Shown: positions 1 through 6,007 of the stretch, one piece after another | Layout of the letters: every line of letters starts with the position of its first letter | Numbering within the stretch: position 1 is the first letter of the stretch | NCBI GenBank assembly: GCA_025352185.1 | Contig: JANXTV010000106.1 | Coordinates: 1-8,221 of the forward strand | Direction: 5' to 3' | DNA: 8,221 nt | Origin: Oligoflexia bacterium | Lineage (GTDB): Bacteria; Bdellovibrionota; UBA1018 | Program-made: the position numbers and the translations under genes | Notes under the pieces: model-generated | The model's input: the letters and a program-made list of their open reading frames with translations, nothing else | Told to the model about the DNA's origin: nothing | The model's database searches: none

Positions 1-156
1 CGGAACGGCGTAAGGACTCACCGTTCCCCATCCCAGGTCGGAGCCGAGAAAAACGTGAAGCGGAAGCGCGCGTTCAGCGTGGGCGGGGAGTGTAAAAAAA
101 ACCGCCGACATGAACGCAAGGACCTTTAAGTGAGCGAGCGATCTTCCTGATCTCAT
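1..156 (-). CDS. Secreted protein with N-terminal signal peptide, possibly a beta-barrel (3' end beyond window)
   Basis: A 52-codon open frame runs from an ATG at 156 off the left edge, so only the N-terminus is visible. It begins MRSGRSLAHLK, continues with a hydrophobic stretch (VLAFMSAVFFTL) and ends the signal with PAHA before ERA, a classical Sec signal peptide with a type I cleavage site near residue 27. The first mature residues (LHVFLGSDLGWG) alternate hydrophobic and small polar residues, as the first strand of an outer-membrane barrel would, but too little is present to assign a family. The ATG overlaps the TGA of the DUF1853 gene (ATGA), so translation is probably coupled and the gene is the third in a minus-strand operon. 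The signal peptide is convincing; the barrel idea is only a guess. Confidence 0.72.
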   Translation of the reverse strand, partial: MRSGRSLAHLKVLAFMSAVFFTLPAHAERALPLHVFLGSDLGWGTVSPYAVP

Positions 157-1169
157 GCCTTTATTCTACTCCGCGCGCGGAGGGTTTCCAAGGATCCTTC
201 TGCCGTATCGGCCCACGAATCCGGGACGCAGAAGAAGCGAATTTCTTCACCCCCGTGGATAATGAGTCCCTGAAAGGGCTCTTTCTCTGGAGAATCAGAA
301 CCCGTCAAGGTTTTCAGGCGAAAGTTAAAGTGGTTCTTTAAGTTCGTTTCTTCCGTAAAGATTTCGGGCATTCCGCCCGCACGGGAGATCCACTCCGCAC
401 GTCGGTGGCAGCGGATCCATTCCTTCCGGTCATGGAGGATGAAGATCCGGTCGTTTGGAAAACGATTTGCTCGCTCGCGTAGAAACTTTTCTGAATCGGA
501 TTCTGAGAACCAGATTCCGCGCATGCCGTTGGGATTAACCCCGGGAGGATTCTTCGTCGGGGAAGGGTAGGGCATCCCGCTTTTCCAGGGAGTGAAAAGG
601 ACTCCGTGAACTTTCGGGAGCGCGTAAAGCTTTTCGTCTTCCGAAATGCCGACTGCGCGAGCGTGACGGGGATTCGAAAGGGCCGCGAGTTGTCGATCGC
701 GGACGGCGCGCATTTTTACTCCGAGGGAATCCTTCTGCGACGGTCCGATCCAGCGATCGGGGTCATTCGACCCGTCGGGATCCATGGCGAGGTAGAATTT
801 TACGGCGACTTCCCAGTGAATGACGACTCCGGGGAGCGCGTGAATTTTCTGAAGGAGATCGATTTCGGTTACTTCCGGAATTTGGATCCCCGTCCGGAGT
901 GACGCCGTCGCGGGATGGCTTCTAAAAAGCGCCGCCTGAATTCGTTCAAAACGGATTCCGACGCGAGAAGTTTTTAGGTTCGCGAAACTTTCCGCAAGGA
1001 TTTGCGTGGCGCGGAAGAGATCGAATTCGTCGAGTGGGGCGGCAATTAGCGCGGAAATCGCGGGTGGGAGGGCATCGGGGCCACGGGAAAAATCTGTAGA
1101 CGGAAAAAGAAGGAGTGGGGTTTTCCAACCCCACTCCCATTCCGAGCTAAAATCGGGGACTTCACTCAA
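153..1169 (-). CDS. DUF1853 family protein (putative PD-(D/E)XK nuclease-like fold)
   Basis: The 338-residue product matches the DUF1853 family as I know it. The N-terminal SSEWEWGWKTPLLL segment corresponds to the family's opening motif; GIRFERIQAALFR (71-83) to the helix with the conserved Glu; EVTEIDLL (99-106) to the acidic motif; VIHWEVAVKFYL (116-127) to the hallmark motif; and WIGPSQKDSL (140-149) to the next conserved block. The E75, D104 and E120/K124 arrangement would suit a PD-(D/E)XK-type active site. I recall this family being placed in that superfamily, but no activity is established. No signal peptide or membrane segment is visible, so it is likely cytoplasmic. The start is TTG at 1169, because the conserved N-terminal motif follows at once and the TTG overlaps the stop of the upstream Lys-rich gene (TTGA). 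Its own stop overlaps the next gene's start (ATGA). Confidence 0.82.
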   Translation of the reverse strand: MSEVPDFSSEWEWGWKTPLLLFPSTDFSRGPDALPPAISALIAAPLDEFDLFRATQILAESFANLKTSRVGIRFERIQAALFRSHPATASLRTGIQIPEVTEIDLLQKIHALPGVVIHWEVAVKFYLAMDPDGSNDPDRWIGPSQKDSLGVKMRAVRDRQLAALSNPRHARAVGISEDEKLYALPKVHGVLFTPWKSGMPYPSPTKNPPGVNPNGMRGIWFSESDSEKFLRERANRFPNDRIFILHDRKEWIRCHRRAEWISRAGGMPEIFTEETNLKNHFNFRLKTLTGSDSPEKEPFQGLIIHGGEEIRFFCVPDSWADTAEGSLETLRARSRIKA

Positions 1170-1525
1170 TCCGTGTACTTCTTCTTATGTTTTTTCTTCG
1201 CGTGTTTTTTCGAAGACGATTTTTTCTTCGAGCCTTTTTTCTTACCCTTTTTAGATTTCGCGTCCTTTTTAGACTTCTTTTTCTTCGATTTCTTCACCGG
1301 CTTTTCGGCAGGAGGTTCCGAATCGAGCGATCCGCCCGCATCGGGGGCCGGTGCAGCGGCCGGCGGCACCCCTTCATTCGAAACGTCCGAGGTGGTCGGG
1401 GGCGCCAGGTCGGGCGCGGACGCCGGATCTTCAGCTCGGGCGAGTGGTGCGAGCACCATCAAAGTCGCCAGCGATAGGGTTGCGAGTAGCGAGAGCGTGC
1501 GATTCCTAGGATTTGCCATGATCAT
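1166..1525 (-). CDS. Small secreted protein with a lysine-rich C-terminal tail
   Basis: The product is 119 residues from ATG 1525, or 117 from the in-frame ATG at 1519. It has three parts: a Sec signal peptide (basic start, hydrophobic core LLATLSLATLMVLAP, cleavage after LARA near residue 31); a Pro/Ala-rich linker of about 40 residues with a few acids; and a 46-residue tail of which 26 residues are Lys, mixed with Ser, Gly, Ala and His, ending in KYTD. Such a tail is disordered and strongly cationic, suited to binding nucleic acid, anionic lipids or cell-wall polymers; that role is inference. A GAGG sequence (1531-1534) lies 5 bases before the 1525 ATG and 11 before 1519, favouring 1525. 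It heads the minus-strand cluster, and its stop overlaps the TTG start of the DUF1853 gene. The phenylalanine-rich frame on the other strand is its antisense shadow. Confidence 0.8.
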   Translation of the reverse strand: MIMANPRNRTLSLLATLSLATLMVLAPLARAEDPASAPDLAPPTTSDVSNEGVPPAAAPAPDAGGSLDSEPPAEKPVKKSKKKKSKKDAKSKKGKKKGSKKKSSSKKHAKKKHKKKYTD

Positions 1526-1575
1526 TCTTTCCTCGTTAATTGGACTTATTAAAAAGCGTAGAGCAAAATCGGAAA
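1526..1575. promoter_or_regulatory. Divergent promoter region between Lys-rich gene and greB
   Basis: This 50-bp AT-rich gap separates two divergent starts, so promoters for both must lie here or inside the genes. On the minus strand TTTAAT resembles a -10 box and has only a poor -35 partner (TTTCCG) 16 bases upstream. No convincing sigma-70 box was found for greB. The minus-strand Shine-Dalgarno GAGG (1531-1534) lies at the left edge. Confidence 0.35.
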
Positions 1576-2133
1576 GTGAGTAAAGCATTTACCAAGGAAA
1601 ATGACCTTCCGACCGAAATTGATGCCGACGATGACGAAGACGTCATTTTACCGACGGGCACGAAGAATTACATGACGCTAGAAGGCGCGGAGCGTCTGAG
1701 GGCGGAACTCCGTAAACTTCTGAATACGGATCGGCCCGAGTGCGTCAGGGTCGTCTCCTGGGCGGCTGGGAACGGGGATCGCTCCGAAAACGGGGATTAC
1801 CTCTACGGTAAGAAAAAACTACGCGAGATCGATCGACGGATTCGATTTCTACAGCGTCGGCTCGATGCGGCCGAAATCGTCGAGTGTGAAAAGAACGAAA
1901 CCGATCAGGTCCTTTTCGGTGCGTGGGTGAAACTCAGTGACGAAGAGGAACGCATTCGTACTTACCGGATCGTCGGGATGGACGAAACGGATCCCACTTC
2001 GGGGTTCATTTCGTGGATCTCTCCGATGGCAAAGGCGCTTCTCCAGTCCCGCGTAGGCGACGCGGTAAACGTGCGCACCCCGAAGGGTGAGGAAGAACTC
2101 GAGATCCTCGAGGTCTGGTACCGGAAGCGTTAA
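1576..2133 (+). CDS. greB: Transcription elongation factor GreB
   Basis: The 185-residue product is a Gre factor of the GreB type. It binds in the RNA polymerase secondary channel and stimulates cleavage of backtracked transcripts. The start SKAFTKE is typical of GreB. An acidic insert (16-22, DADDDED) precedes KNYMTLEGAERLRAEL, the start of the N-terminal coiled coil (about 31-100). The coiled-coil tip has GDRSENGDY, whose D68 and E71 match the catalytic acidic pair of GreA/GreB. The C-terminal FKBP-like domain follows with TYRIVGMDETDP, FISWISPMAKALL and GEEELEILEVWY. The GTG at 1576 was chosen because the family N-terminus begins there; its ribosome site is weak (GGA only a few bases upstream). 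A TTG at 1540 would add 12 residues not typical of the family. It is longer than E. coli GreB (158 residues) mainly through the acidic N-terminal stretch. Confidence 0.95.
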   Translation: MSKAFTKENDLPTEIDADDDEDVILPTGTKNYMTLEGAERLRAELRKLLNTDRPECVRVVSWAAGNGDRSENGDYLYGKKKLREIDRRIRFLQRRLDAAEIVECEKNETDQVLFGAWVKLSDEEERIRTYRIVGMDETDPTSGFISWISPMAKALLQSRVGDAVNVRTPKGEEELEILEVWYRKR

Positions 2134-2142
2134 TCACGGCTT

Positions 2143-2156
2143 CGGCTATTTAGCCG
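2143..2156. terminator. Short hairpin at the greB / secreted-protein convergent junction
   Basis: CGGCTA-TT-TAGCCG is a perfect inverted repeat lying 9 bases after the greB stop and spanning the stop codon of the convergent minus-strand gene. There is no T-tract on either side, so if it terminates transcription it is not a textbook intrinsic terminator. It may be a weak bidirectional one or coincidental. Confidence 0.25.
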
Positions 2157-3687
2157 ATTCGAGGCAGGTCTGAACGCGGTAGTTCAGAAATTTTTGGAAG
2201 CGTAAGTCTTCATCGGTATCGCCGGCGGCATCATCGTGGGTTTCTCCCGTCCAGACCGTGAGGACGGCCTCCGGGTGATTCGTTTTTTTCGCGAGGATGG
2301 CGTCCGAGAGGGTGACGATCCCGCGCGGATGGATGTAGATCTTCGTGTCGCGGTAGAGCGGTTGTTGGAGAATGGACTGAATTTTCGCGTACGCGGCTTG
2401 GTCGTACTTCCACTGGGCATCCGTAAGTTTCGGATGGCGCTTTAACAAGTAAGTCCCGTCGACGATTGCTTTCCGGTTCGAGATTCGACTCAGCTGATCA
2501 AAAGTTTCCCACGTGCTTGGATTATCGGTGGCGTTCTCATTATAGGAAAGGAATTCGCCCCGGGCTTTCGCGCGGTCGTCTTTCCCGACGTAGAGATCCG
2601 TGATCGTTTTCATATCCTCTTCGAAGCGCCCGATAATTTTATCCGAACTGCGCGCGCCCTCCACGGGAGCCGCGAGGATATCCTGGATTGCGGCGGCCGA
2701 AGTGGACACCACGATCGAATTACTCGTCAGTTGGGCTGATTCCTTGAGTTTATAGTCGGGGTCTTTTTCGAACTGCATCGATTTATAGGCGGTCTTCGTA
2801 TCGACGACAAGCCGGAGTCCGACGAGTGCGTTTTCTCCGAGTACGGATTCGGTGTTTAAGTCGACCCCTTTCGTCTCGAGTCGTTTTCGACGTCCGGTAT
2901 TTTTATCCTTCACGCTGTTAAAGTCCATCATGCGGTATTCGAGTCCGTCGGTTCTCGGCCAAGCGTATTTTCCGGTGGCGATTTCGGGATAGGCCTCATC
3001 AAAAAGCTTTCGTTCGGCGGGGCTCATGATCCCATCGGCGCCTGCGTAAAGCTCGTAAGTGCCGAGCATCTGGAGGTTTAAGGCTCCGCCGCCGCAGTCG
3101 AAGGAGCACTTATCGTTATAGAAGCATTCGAGTGCGGTCGAACTGTTTCCCGCCGCCGCGAGGCAGCGGCCCTCCTGTTTCCAGAGTGGAGACGCGACCG
3201 TTCCGCCCTGACCATTTCTCACGCAAGTTTGCGTAATGAACGTATAGTTCGGATTTTTTTTAAGCTTGGCAGCGGCCCGCTCGAGTCCCGTTTGAAATTG
3301 TTTTTTATAGGCGCACCATCCGTAATAGGACCAGAGCCAGTCGGTGCGAAAATCTTCGGTCGTCAGGTCCGCGGCGCTTGCGATGCGAATGACAGGTGCG
3401 GGAGCGTCGCGTGCGCACTGATTATCGATCGGAACATTCTTCGAGTCCGATCGGGGGGGGCCGGGCTTAAACTTTACCTTAAAATCCTTTTCGAGGACGC
3501 GGAGGTGACAGAGACCGGTATCGTCGTCCCCGATCCCATCGAGAATTTTTTTTCGTAAACCGGGGTCCAGGTCGAGGAGGAGGTCATCCGTTCGGGGGTG
3601 CCCGGCAAACGCCGCCGTCGTCATCAGGATTCCGAACCAAGTGATTTTAGCGACCAGCCCCATAGCCTGAAGTTTATCGGGAAACAT
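2146..3687 (-). CDS. Large Cys-rich secreted protein of unknown function
   Basis: The product is 513 residues from ATG 3687, or 505 from ATG 3663; neither has a strong ribosome site. It has a Sec signal peptide (hydrophobic WFGILMTTAAFA, cleavage after AFA-28). The mature protein carries nine cysteines (60, 91, 125, 155, 175, 188, 194, 198, 508). Eight fall in the first 200 residues, suggesting a disulfide-stabilised N-terminal domain in the periplasm or outside the cell. A segment DCGGGALNLQMLGTYELY (197-214) sits beside GADGIMSPAERKLFDEA. The C-terminal 300 residues are polar and mixed alpha/beta in character, without transmembrane segments. I recognise no family or catalytic motif. It converges on greB with 12 bases between stop codons and diverges from cysE across 60 bp. 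It is probably monocistronic. Confidence 0.82.
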   Translation of the reverse strand: MFPDKLQAMGLVAKITWFGILMTTAAFAGHPRTDDLLLDLDPGLRKKILDGIGDDDTGLCHLRVLEKDFKVKFKPGPPRSDSKNVPIDNQCARDAPAPVIRIASAADLTTEDFRTDWLWSYYGWCAYKKQFQTGLERAAAKLKKNPNYTFITQTCVRNGQGGTVASPLWKQEGRCLAAAGNSSTALECFYNDKCSFDCGGGALNLQMLGTYELYAGADGIMSPAERKLFDEAYPEIATGKYAWPRTDGLEYRMMDFNSVKDKNTGRRKRLETKGVDLNTESVLGENALVGLRLVVDTKTAYKSMQFEKDPDYKLKESAQLTSNSIVVSTSAAAIQDILAAPVEGARSSDKIIGRFEEDMKTITDLYVGKDDRAKARGEFLSYNENATDNPSTWETFDQLSRISNRKAIVDGTYLLKRHPKLTDAQWKYDQAAYAKIQSILQQPLYRDTKIYIHPRGIVTLSDAILAKKTNHPEAVLTVWTGETHDDAAGDTDEDLRFQKFLNYRVQTCLESAK

Positions 3688-3747
3688 TCACGCGGGGAAG
3701 TCCCTAAAACTGTGGATCTTTTGACGATTCAGGGTGAAAATCGAAGG
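3688..3747. promoter_or_regulatory. Short divergent gap upstream of cysE and the Cys-rich secreted gene
   Basis: Sixty bases separate the two starts. TTGACG at 3721 resembles a plus-strand -35 box, but the matching -10 position would overlap the cysE start and shows only a poor match. AGGG at 3731-3734 is 13 bases before the cysE ATG and is a marginal ribosome site. No operator or cysteine-responsive riboswitch was recognised. Confidence 0.3.
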
Positions 3748-4317
3748 ATGTGGAAGCTGCTTTCTGATTATCGTCGTTATGACCCCGCCGCCCAGAGCAC
3801 GCTCGAAATTTTCCTTTTTTACCCGGGCGTGAAGGCCCTACTTTTCCACCGCGTGGCGCATTTCTTTTTTAAGTTAAAGATACCGCTCCTCCCCCGATTT
3901 ATTTCGGAGTTATCGCGGTTTTTAACCGGCATCGATATTCATCCCGGAGCCCAGATGGGAGCGGTCATTATCGATCACGGAATGGGCGTCGTCATTGGAG
4001 AAACGGCCATCGTCGGTGATGGAGTCATTATCTATCAGGGAGTGACTCTGGGAGGAACGAGTCTTCGGCGTGAAAAGAGGCACCCGACGATTGGAGAACG
4101 CGTGGTGATCGGCGCCGGCGCGAAAGTACTCGGAGCGATCGAAATCGGAGCGGGCACCCGAATCGGATCAAATTCGGTAGTCGTCGAGTCCGTACCGCCT
4201 CATTCGACGGTCGTTGGCATTCCGGGGAAAGTGATTAAACGCGGTATTCGCGAAGGCGAGGAGCTGAACCATGAAAAAATTCAAGACGCTAAAGGGCCCG
4301 ATGAAAATCGCGGATAA
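3748..4317 (+). CDS. cysE: Serine O-acetyltransferase
   Basis: The 189-residue product is a left-handed beta-helix acetyltransferase that makes O-acetylserine from serine and acetyl-CoA, the precursor for cysteine. The N-terminal helical part is short (about 1-55), as in the compact EpsC/CysE type. The hexapeptide domain has the family signature GIDIHPGAQMG, IIDHGMGVVIGETAIVGD, QGVTLGG, RHPTIGERVVIGAGAKVLG and VPPHSTVVGIPGK. D63, H77 and H112 correspond to the active-site Asp, His and substrate-binding His of E. coli CysE. The ATG at 3748 was chosen because MWKLLSDYRRYDPA matches the compact family N-terminus. An upstream in-frame extension would run into the divergent gene's start region. 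The C-terminus ends NRG, not the terminal Ile that docks into CysK in E. coli, and no cysK lies nearby. Its last 47 bases overlap the next gene. Confidence 0.95.
   Translation: MWKLLSDYRRYDPAAQSTLEIFLFYPGVKALLFHRVAHFFFKLKIPLLPRFISELSRFLTGIDIHPGAQMGAVIIDHGMGVVIGETAIVGDGVIIYQGVTLGGTSLRREKRHPTIGERVVIGAGAKVLGAIEIGAGTRIGSNSVVVESVPPHSTVVGIPGKVIKRGIREGEELNHEKIQDAKGPDENRG
4258..4263 (+). promoter_or_regulatory. Shine-Dalgarno inside cysE deciding the next start
   Basis: GAGGAG lies 7 bases before the ATG at 4271, within the cysE reading frame (two Glu codons). It supports 4271 over the in-frame ATG at 4301, which has only AAGGG a few bases upstream. Confidence 0.6.
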
Positions 4318-4840
4318 TCGTCGTTTGGGTTTCCCGGGGAGACTCCGTTTCGGGTTCCTCACGGCGCTCGCTTCCCTCGCGGTTTTTTCGTTTCCCTCCG
4401 CCTTCGCCCTCGGACCGAAGGAGTTTTTTCTCAGCTCGGCCGGACTCGAACTCCTGGGAGGGGCGAATCGAATTTCACTCGCGCCCGGGTTTAATCTCGG
4501 AATTTTCGACTGGCTGCAGGCCGGCGGATCTCTCGGGTACCAGAGTCTCGCGTTTGGAGATAATAGCGTTCACACGCTCACCCTCGCGGTAGGTCCCACG
4601 TTTAATCTCGGCGGCCCTTATAACCAAGCGACTTTCATCTTCTTTGGCGCCGCCATTCGTAAGGGTAGCGGTGATGTTTCGGATCCGGCTGACGATCCGG
4701 CGGGCACCGGAATTACGTTTCTTGTCGGGCGTCGGATTCCGCTCTTCGGGAATCTCGCCTATCGCCCGACGGTCGGAATTCAGCTCGCGGGTAAAACCAC
4801 TTTCGTGATTAACGCCCTGGCGGCATCCTACCTGTTTTAG
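4271..4840 (+). CDS. Small outer-membrane beta-barrel-like protein
   Basis: The 189-residue product has a long Sec signal region: a basic N-terminus followed by FGFLTALASLAVFSF, with likely cleavage after SAFA-46. The mature part (about 143 residues) is rich in Gly and aromatic residues with alternating patterns (FNLGIFDWLQAGGSLGYQSL, TLTLAVGPTFNLG, ATFIFFGAAIRKG, AYRPTVGIQLAGK). It ends AASYLF; a terminal Phe is the usual recognition signal for the BAM machinery. The size fits an eight-strand barrel. Starting at 4301 would give a more ordinary 36-residue signal, but the ribosome site favours 4271. It overlaps cysE by 47 bases, so the two are co-transcribed and possibly coupled, although no functional link with cysteine synthesis is evident. 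Specific family not recognised. Confidence 0.8.
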   Translation: MKKFKTLKGPMKIADNRRLGFPGRLRFGFLTALASLAVFSFPSAFALGPKEFFLSSAGLELLGGANRISLAPGFNLGIFDWLQAGGSLGYQSLAFGDNSVHTLTLAVGPTFNLGGPYNQATFIFFGAAIRKGSGDVSDPADDPAGTGITFLVGRRIPLFGNLAYRPTVGIQLAGKTTFVINALAASYLF

Positions 4841-4849
4841 TTTTTTCCC

Positions 4850-5800
4850 CTAATTCCGAAAGAGAAACGGAATCGTCACCGTACTTTTTCCAGGCGCCTT
4901 CGGAAATCGGGCGACGGAAATAGCTTCCGCAATTTCCTGAATCGCCTGAATGGGGCGTTCGGAATCGCGAGGGTTTTCCGAATTCAGGAGCGTGTGCGTG
5001 AGGAGTTCCTGTTTTCCAGGAATACCGGCGGGTGAAATCGAAACCCGTACGGAAAGGGTACCCTGGAGTTCCGGATATTTACGGAGCGCCTTCGAAAGGG
5101 GCCTTAAATTTTCGTTTAGGGATGCACTTGCCGAGGCGGCGATCCGGGAATTTCGGGAAAGCGCGCCGGCGAGGAAGGGTCGCGGTTCGACGAACCAACC
5201 GTGAACGACGAGCCGCCCTTTCGCGGGTTCCCGCGTGCCTCGCACCTCCTGCACTCCGTGGGGGAGGCGGGGATCGAATAGCGTGAGTTGATTAAATTCT
5301 GGCGGAATTTTTTTAAACAGGTCTTCGAACTCCATCCCCCGTTCGTTTCGACGATCTCGGGTAAAGTTCGGCCAGAAATCGAGGAGGGCGTCCTTTGCGA
5401 CCAGAGTTTCTCCCCCGCGAAATATTCGCTTTTTCCACGGAGTGAGGGAATAGACGTAAGCCCACGGGCCGTGGGGCGAGTCGGCGTGGAGATTTTGGTA
5501 CGCTCCGTCCGTGTAGAGACTGATCCACGGATCGGAAATCCCGTTACATCCCAGGTTTTCCTGCCCATAGGAAACGAGTTCCTTCTCTAGTGTTTTAAAG
5601 AGTGCGGGCGGAAAAAAGTAGCGGGCGGGAGTGCGGAGAACGCTGTACTGGTTTTCGATATGCCAGTAGTCCCACACGAAGCGGTCGGGGCTCGTCTTCC
5701 GCGCGTCGGCGAACTTTTCCTCGAAGACCTGGCGGAGCGCCGGGGCGACCTTCGAGAAGTTTTTTTCGATCAGAATGGGTTTCGGCGCGAGCGATTTCAC
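4850..5800 (-). CDS. 2-oxoglutarate/Fe(II) oxygenase-like protein fused to a TonB/AgmX-PglI-type C-terminal domain
   Basis: The 316-residue product has two parts. Residues about 40-205 look like a prolyl-4-hydroxylase-type double-stranded beta-helix: WISLYTDGAYQNLHAD supplies H105 and D107 of the HxD iron motif, LPHGVQEV supplies the distal H181, and KGRLVVHGWF supplies R196, expected to bind 2-oxoglutarate. Residues about 245-316 resemble a TonB C-terminal/AgmX-PglI domain: a strand pair (LSVRVSISPAGIPG), a helix (PIQAIQEIAEAISVARFP) and the closing strand STVTIPFLFRN. No signal peptide or membrane segment is seen. GTG 5800 was chosen because the upstream part of the frame (to a GTG at 5980) encodes low-quality sequence without a ribosome site. 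The GTG overlaps a TGA of another frame (GTGA). It converges on the barrel gene (9 bases between stops) and diverges from the LysR-like gene. The substrate is unknown. Confidence 0.82.
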   Translation of the reverse strand: MKSLAPKPILIEKNFSKVAPALRQVFEEKFADARKTSPDRFVWDYWHIENQYSVLRTPARYFFPPALFKTLEKELVSYGQENLGCNGISDPWISLYTDGAYQNLHADSPHGPWAYVYSLTPWKKRIFRGGETLVAKDALLDFWPNFTRDRRNERGMEFEDLFKKIPPEFNQLTLFDPRLPHGVQEVRGTREPAKGRLVVHGWFVEPRPFLAGALSRNSRIAASASASLNENLRPLSKALRKYPELQGTLSVRVSISPAGIPGKQELLTHTLLNSENPRDSERPIQAIQEIAEAISVARFPKAPGKSTVTIPFLFRN

Positions 5801-5833
5801 GGGGTGCTTTCGTTGAGGGGTTGAATGCCGTCT

Positions 5834-5861
5834 TTCATACCGCGGAGCATTAGGGTTGCAA
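5834..5861 (-). promoter_or_regulatory. Candidate sigma-70-like promoter for the oxygenase gene
   Basis: On the minus strand TTGCAA (5861-5856) and TATGAA (5839-5834) are 16 bases apart, each matching 4 of 6 consensus bases. Transcription would begin near 5827, leaving a leader of about 27 bases before the GTG at 5800. The fit is moderate and untested. Confidence 0.3.
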
Positions 5862-5876
5862 AGGGTGAAATAAAGG

Positions 5877-5887
5877 CGGAAATTCCG
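5877..5887. repeat. Perfect 11-bp inverted repeat, possible operator
   Basis: CGGAA-A-TTCCG is an exact palindrome around a central base, in the non-coding gap between the oxygenase-TonB gene and the divergent LysR-type gene. Its place upstream of both starts suits a regulator binding site, perhaps for the neighbouring LysR-like protein. That link is inferred from position only. Confidence 0.4.
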
Positions 5888-5900
5888 GGGGTTATCCCCG
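5886..5900. repeat. GC-rich 5-bp hairpin in the divergent intergenic region
   Basis: CGGGG-GTTAT-CCCCG forms a 5-bp stem with a 5-base loop and overlaps the end of the 11-bp palindrome. No T-run follows on either strand, so a terminator role is unlikely. It could be an operator half or an RNA element in a leader. Confidence 0.35.
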
Positions 5901-6007
5901 AAAGGGTCGTCGTTCGCGTGGTTTCCCGGGCGAGACCAGAATCGTAGATCCGCGATGCCTCCGTGCCTTTTTTCCCGCACTTACCGGTAGCGTACGAGGC
6001 CGTGACT

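Noticed and set aside
1173..1583. Plus-strand frame rich in Phe opposite the Lys-rich gene
   Set aside because: It is the antisense shadow of Lys codons (AAA/AAG read as TTT/CTT), with no family resemblance or ribosome site.
3070..3130. Resemblance of the DCGGGALNLQ...YELY segment to bacterial spore transglutaminase
   Set aside because: Only a short loose pattern matches; the catalytic GDCVYF-like motif and the active-site His region of that family are not seen.
3721..3749. TTGACG as -35 box for cysE
   Set aside because: A matching -10 would lie on the cysE start codon with a poor sequence, so it would give no leader or ribosome site.
5801..5980. 60-residue N-terminal extension of the oxygenase from GTG 5980
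   Set aside because: The encoded sequence is of low quality, has no ribosome site and would fill the only sizeable promoter gap; MKSLAPKPILIEKNF from GTG 5800 looks like a real N-terminus.
5862..6000. Possible riboswitch or c-di-GMP-type RNA in the divergent gap
   Set aside because: A GAAA and several GC-rich hairpin pieces are present, but the conserved core of known classes could not be laid out on either strand.
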